Shown here: positions 61,443 through 64,000 of the stretch, piece after piece
How positions within the stretch are numbered: the first letter of the stretch is position 1
Layout of the letters: the number at the start of each line of letters is the position of its first letter
NCBI GenBank assembly: GCA_019638085.1
Contig: JAHBUL010000008.1
Span: forward strand, 147,609 to 211,608
Origin: Flavobacteriales bacterium
GTDB lineage: Bacteria; Bacteroidota; Bacteroidia; Flavobacteriales_F; PHOS-HE28
Reading direction: 5' to 3'
DNA length: 64,000 bases
Translations under genes and position numbers: made by a program
Notes under the pieces: model-generated
Told to the model about the DNA's origin: nothing
Databases searched by the model: none
Seen by the model: only the letters and a program-made list of their open reading frames with translations

Positions 61443-62458
61443 GAATGCGTCAGATCCTGTTTTAGGCGCGTATCGATCAATGCCGGTGCAATTGCAGCGC
61501 CGCTTTCCGTATCATACCACTGTACCATGGCTTTCACGCCATCCTCCAGACTATGAGGGGCCTCGCCCAAAACTTCAACGGTTTTGTCCATCGGTGTGAT
61601 GTAGTCACTGGTCATGCTCCGAAAACGCCCACTGGTAATGGGGAACGGGACGCCTAGTGCCTTCAACACATCCCCACCCAGCGCTAAGGCTTTCACTGTC
61701 CATGTCGGAATATAGCGTACCGGCTTACCCACCAGTCCTTTGGAAATGGCTTCCACCCATACTCGCAGGTCCATGGGATGATCTCCCACATAAAAGACCT
61801 TCCCGTTCACGGTAGTGGCAGATGCTTGCATAATGCGCTCGATCTGCCATACCACATTACCTACGTAGCCGTACGAGCGGACCACCTTTCCCTTGCCCGG
61901 ATGAAAGTACAGGCCCTTTCGCATCACCTTGAACAGAACATCCCTGTAGCGCAGGCTCCAAGGCCCCCATATGGTAGTGGGCCGGATAATGCTCCACACA
62001 CAGGCCAAGCCCGCTTGCCGAGTAGCCAGTTCAGTGAGACGTTTGGACTCACCGTACAATGTGAAAGGCTTATAGTCATGGTCGTCCTTGGGTAGGTACC
62101 CGGCTTCACAAACGAATTGTGTACTCGTGACAATGAGGCGCTCAATGGACGATGTGGCATTCACCACTTCCAGCAGGATAGCAGTACCCTCGTGGTTCTG
62201 ACGATATGCATTGAGGTCGTCCTGAACATCCGTGTCCGTTCGAGCAGCCAGATGAACCACATGTGTGGGGCGGAAGTCCGCCAAGTGTTTCTCCGTGGCT
62301 TGGCGGTCCATGATGCTCCACTCCCGCCACCACGGTACGTGCGCAGGCTTTAATGGGGGATTCCAGTCCAGGTTCAATACCTCCACACCCTTTTCCAAAG
62401 CACTTTGCACCAAGTTGGTGCCGATGAATCCGGAGCCTCCGGTCACGAGCAATCTCAT
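61439..62458 (-). CDS. NAD-dependent sugar epimerase/dehydratase
   Basis: This 339-residue short-chain dehydrogenase fold has LLVTGGSGFIGTNLVQSALE (NAD binding), HVVHLAARTDTDVQDDLNAY, TSTQFVCEAGYLPKDDHDYK and the catalytic YGESK. It changes a nucleotide-activated sugar in surface polysaccharide synthesis; the sugar is not known. It is upstream of, and coupled to, the WecG-type gene. The 278-base gap before it has no recognised promoter or gene. Confidence 0.9.
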   Translation of the reverse strand: MRLLVTGGSGFIGTNLVQSALEKGVEVLNLDWNPPLKPAHVPWWREWSIMDRQATEKHLADFRPTHVVHLAARTDTDVQDDLNAYRQNHEGTAILLEVVNATSSIERLIVTSTQFVCEAGYLPKDDHDYKPFTLYGESKRLTELATRQAGLACVWSIIRPTTIWGPWSLRYRDVLFKVMRKGLYFHPGKGKVVRSYGYVGNVVWQIERIMQASATTVNGKVFYVGDHPMDLRVWVEAISKGLVGKPVRYIPTWTVKALALGGDVLKALGVPFPITSGRFRSMTSDYITPMDKTVEVLGEAPHSLEDGVKAMVQWYDTESGAAIAPALIDTRLKQDLTHS

Positions 62459-62736
62459 TCGTTCATTTTGATCTGGCTGCTTGGGTCAACTCCACTTTCC
62501 ATTTAATTGCATTTCAACGAAAACCGCTCGGTAAAGATGCACCCACCATTTACACCAACCCGAGATCACTTGTAGCTACTCCCGGGTGGATCCAACAATT
62601 TTCATGATTCTCGGCATTGGGAAGTGGTATTTCGCCAGAAGTTGCCGCCCGGGATGAATTTTCCTTGAATCTGTTCGCTGGTATCCCCATCCAGACAGTC
62701 CGCGTGGGAGAAGGGCGGACAAACCCGCCAGTGAAA

Positions 62737-63729
62737 TCACCAATAACAGCCCCCCTCCACCTGCTTGGCCAGGGCAGGTGTTTCATCCTCGGAAGGCCTG
62801 ACCCAGTGCTCATTGATCATGGGGTGGCCTTCCCAGCGCTTGCCGATGATGCCGAACATGAATTGGGTGGAGCCTCCCAGATGGACGGCTTTCTTTCCTG
62901 TCCTTTTGATGTGTGCAGCCAACGGTAGGCCATAGGCCCCACAGCCGAGGATCGCGATATCGTAATCCGTGCGATCGACCTGCTCTTTCATGTGGTCGAG
63001 TGCATGGAACCAAGTAGGGAACGGAGATGGGGTATTGGCGATGGTCTGAACAGCCTTCACCACCTTCAGGTCAAAATCAGGCAGTACCCGCCGGTCCTTG
63101 AACAGTAGGGCCCGTCTTTCGTATTGGCTCCGAATGGATCGCTCATATGGATGTACGACCAGCACCTTTTTCCCTTCTAGCGCAGTGCTCCACGGGTCAG
63201 CGTGAACATGTGGCTCCAGATCGGGCAAGGGTACTTTCACGGCGTTCTTCAGCTGTTCCTTGATGAACCATTCCTCCCGATACCATGACCCCAAAATATC
63301 TATCAGAGGAATATCGGCCAGCATGAGTTCGCTGAACTTCGACAAGGACTCGATGGTACCGGGGAAGAAGCCTGCGTTATTCGGCATGCTCAGGATGATC
63401 CGCTCTTCCCATCCATAGGAATGAAAACGTCCCGTAATAAAACCGAAGTGATTGACCAAGGATGGCTTCCTTCCGGCACAGGCCCCCAGGTAGTTCATTA
63501 CTGCAGCAAATTCCACACTACCAATGCGCGAGATCATGCAGGGCTCGGGAGCAAGCAGATGCTTACGTATGAGATCAGATGCATCTTGGTCCCTCACCGT
63601 TCCGCCTTCATAGGTTTCGCCGAACCGCGAGCGACCTGGCCAAAGCCTTGATAGCGCCTTCCTTCCAAGGTGCAATGCCCTTAATGTGCGGGGACTGGGT
63701 CCATCTCGTCCGATCTTCTTCATGTTCAT
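62737..63729 (-). CDS. Putative GT-D-fold glycosyltransferase
   Basis: This 330-residue protein lacks a signal peptide. CMISRIGSVEFAAVMNYLG in the first third and DYDIAILGCGAYGLPLAAHI with HLGGSTQFMFGIIGKRWEG at the end recall the GT-D (DUF1792) glycosyltransferase fold. LIDILGSWYREEWFIKEQL is central. The assignment is tentative; membership of a cell-surface sugar cluster supports it. TAGTTTTG (63740-63747) lies on the minus strand before the start; an alternative start is two codons in (MKKIGRDG). Confidence 0.6.
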   Translation of the reverse strand: MNMKKIGRDGPSPRTLRALHLGRKALSRLWPGRSRFGETYEGGTVRDQDASDLIRKHLLAPEPCMISRIGSVEFAAVMNYLGACAGRKPSLVNHFGFITGRFHSYGWEERIILSMPNNAGFFPGTIESLSKFSELMLADIPLIDILGSWYREEWFIKEQLKNAVKVPLPDLEPHVHADPWSTALEGKKVLVVHPYERSIRSQYERRALLFKDRRVLPDFDLKVVKAVQTIANTPSPFPTWFHALDHMKEQVDRTDYDIAILGCGAYGLPLAAHIKRTGKKAVHLGGSTQFMFGIIGKRWEGHPMINEHWVRPSEDETPALAKQVEGGCYW

Positions 63730-63938
63730 CCTACTTCGGCAAAACTAACCCCTTTGTCGTGGGGCCGATGAGTTCGACCCTATGCTGAGGTCAGTGCTTG
63801 AGCCTTCTACTGATAACGATGCCAAAATGATCACTCATAGACTGAAAAAGGGCATACGCCGACTTTATGGAACCTTCGGACCGGATCGGAGTTGAACGTC
63901 CCCGAACAACTCTTACCGACATGCTACGCGACCACAAG

Positions 63939-64000
63939 ATGCCCAACCGCGCCAAGGCTTTTTTCACCTTTTTGCTTTTCGCAGGAAGCCTCTCCTCCTT
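63939..64000 (+). CDS. Start of an exported protein (3' end outside the window)
   Basis: From ATG 63939 the frame is open to the window edge and reads MPNRAKAFFTFLLFAGSLSS, a typical signal peptide start. An in-frame ATG at 63921 (MLRDHK) is an alternative. Only about 20 codons are visible, so the protein is not identified. It diverges from the putative GT-D gene, so it may be part of the polysaccharide locus. The 190 bases between have only the promoter-like TAGTTTTG (on the minus strand). Confidence 0.4.
   Translation, partial: MPNRAKAFFTFLLFAGSLSS

Overview
This 64 kb window is a chromosomal segment of a high-GC (high fifties by eye) member of the Bacteroidota, probably from the Flavobacteriales side. 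Five proteins carry type IX secretion (T9SS) C-terminal sorting domains. Housekeeping promoters match the Bacteroidota pattern TTG-N19-21-TAnnTTTG. Typical families of the phylum are present: S46 dipeptidyl-peptidase, a carboxypeptidase-regulatory-like TonB receptor, a UMF1-type MFS protein, DUF6438, and a CarB without its allosteric domain. No rRNA, tRNA, CRISPR array, phage or insertion sequence was recognised.

Layout. 1-10.7 kb: a truncated DUF4153/DUF4173 membrane protein, two overlapping exported proteins (DPGEGNG-repeat and beta-helix), a HipA-like kinase with a DUF3037 partner, a TspO-like protein, a T9SS-tailed multicopper oxidase with altered copper ligands, a YCF48-like T9SS protein, and a four-helix-bundle protein between two related hairpins. 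10.7-15.8 kb: carB, a small exported protein and an aminotransferase. 16-30 kb is the accessory core: two paralogous T9SS adhesin-like proteins, three tandem paralogous fibre-like surface proteins with a candidate operator, an alpha/beta hydrolase, and two large arrays of palindromic repeats. 30-38 kb: a TonB-dependent receptor, pyrG, yidC and an EI24 protein. 37.6-47.5 kb: S46 peptidase, DUF6438 lipoprotein, purB, DinB, lhgO, an MFS protein, an OmpA-family protein and rpmH (52 codons). 47.5-53 kb: birA diverges from rsfS-ftsH-cdsA-psd-lipoprotein. 53-63.7 kb, all on the minus strand: a tight radC-wecB-deacetylase-GNAT-upp-membrane protein-HAD run, rpsT, and surface-polysaccharide genes (sugar-phosphate transferase, WecG-type transferase, epimerase, putative GT-D protein).

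The two main themes are the cell surface (T9SS cargo, fibre-like proteins, polysaccharide synthesis, outer-membrane receptor) and core metabolism (pyrimidine and purine synthesis, phospholipid synthesis, membrane insertion and quality control). The most unusual material is non-coding: at least five families of short-word repeats fill intergenic gaps. Two of them (near 21.1-21.7 kb and 29.3-29.8 kb) keep the same hairpin core while both arms have changed together. A recurring extended promoter motif (TAnnTTTG or TAnnTTCG followed by CGCC-rich sequence) is found close to many start codons and helps choose starts.
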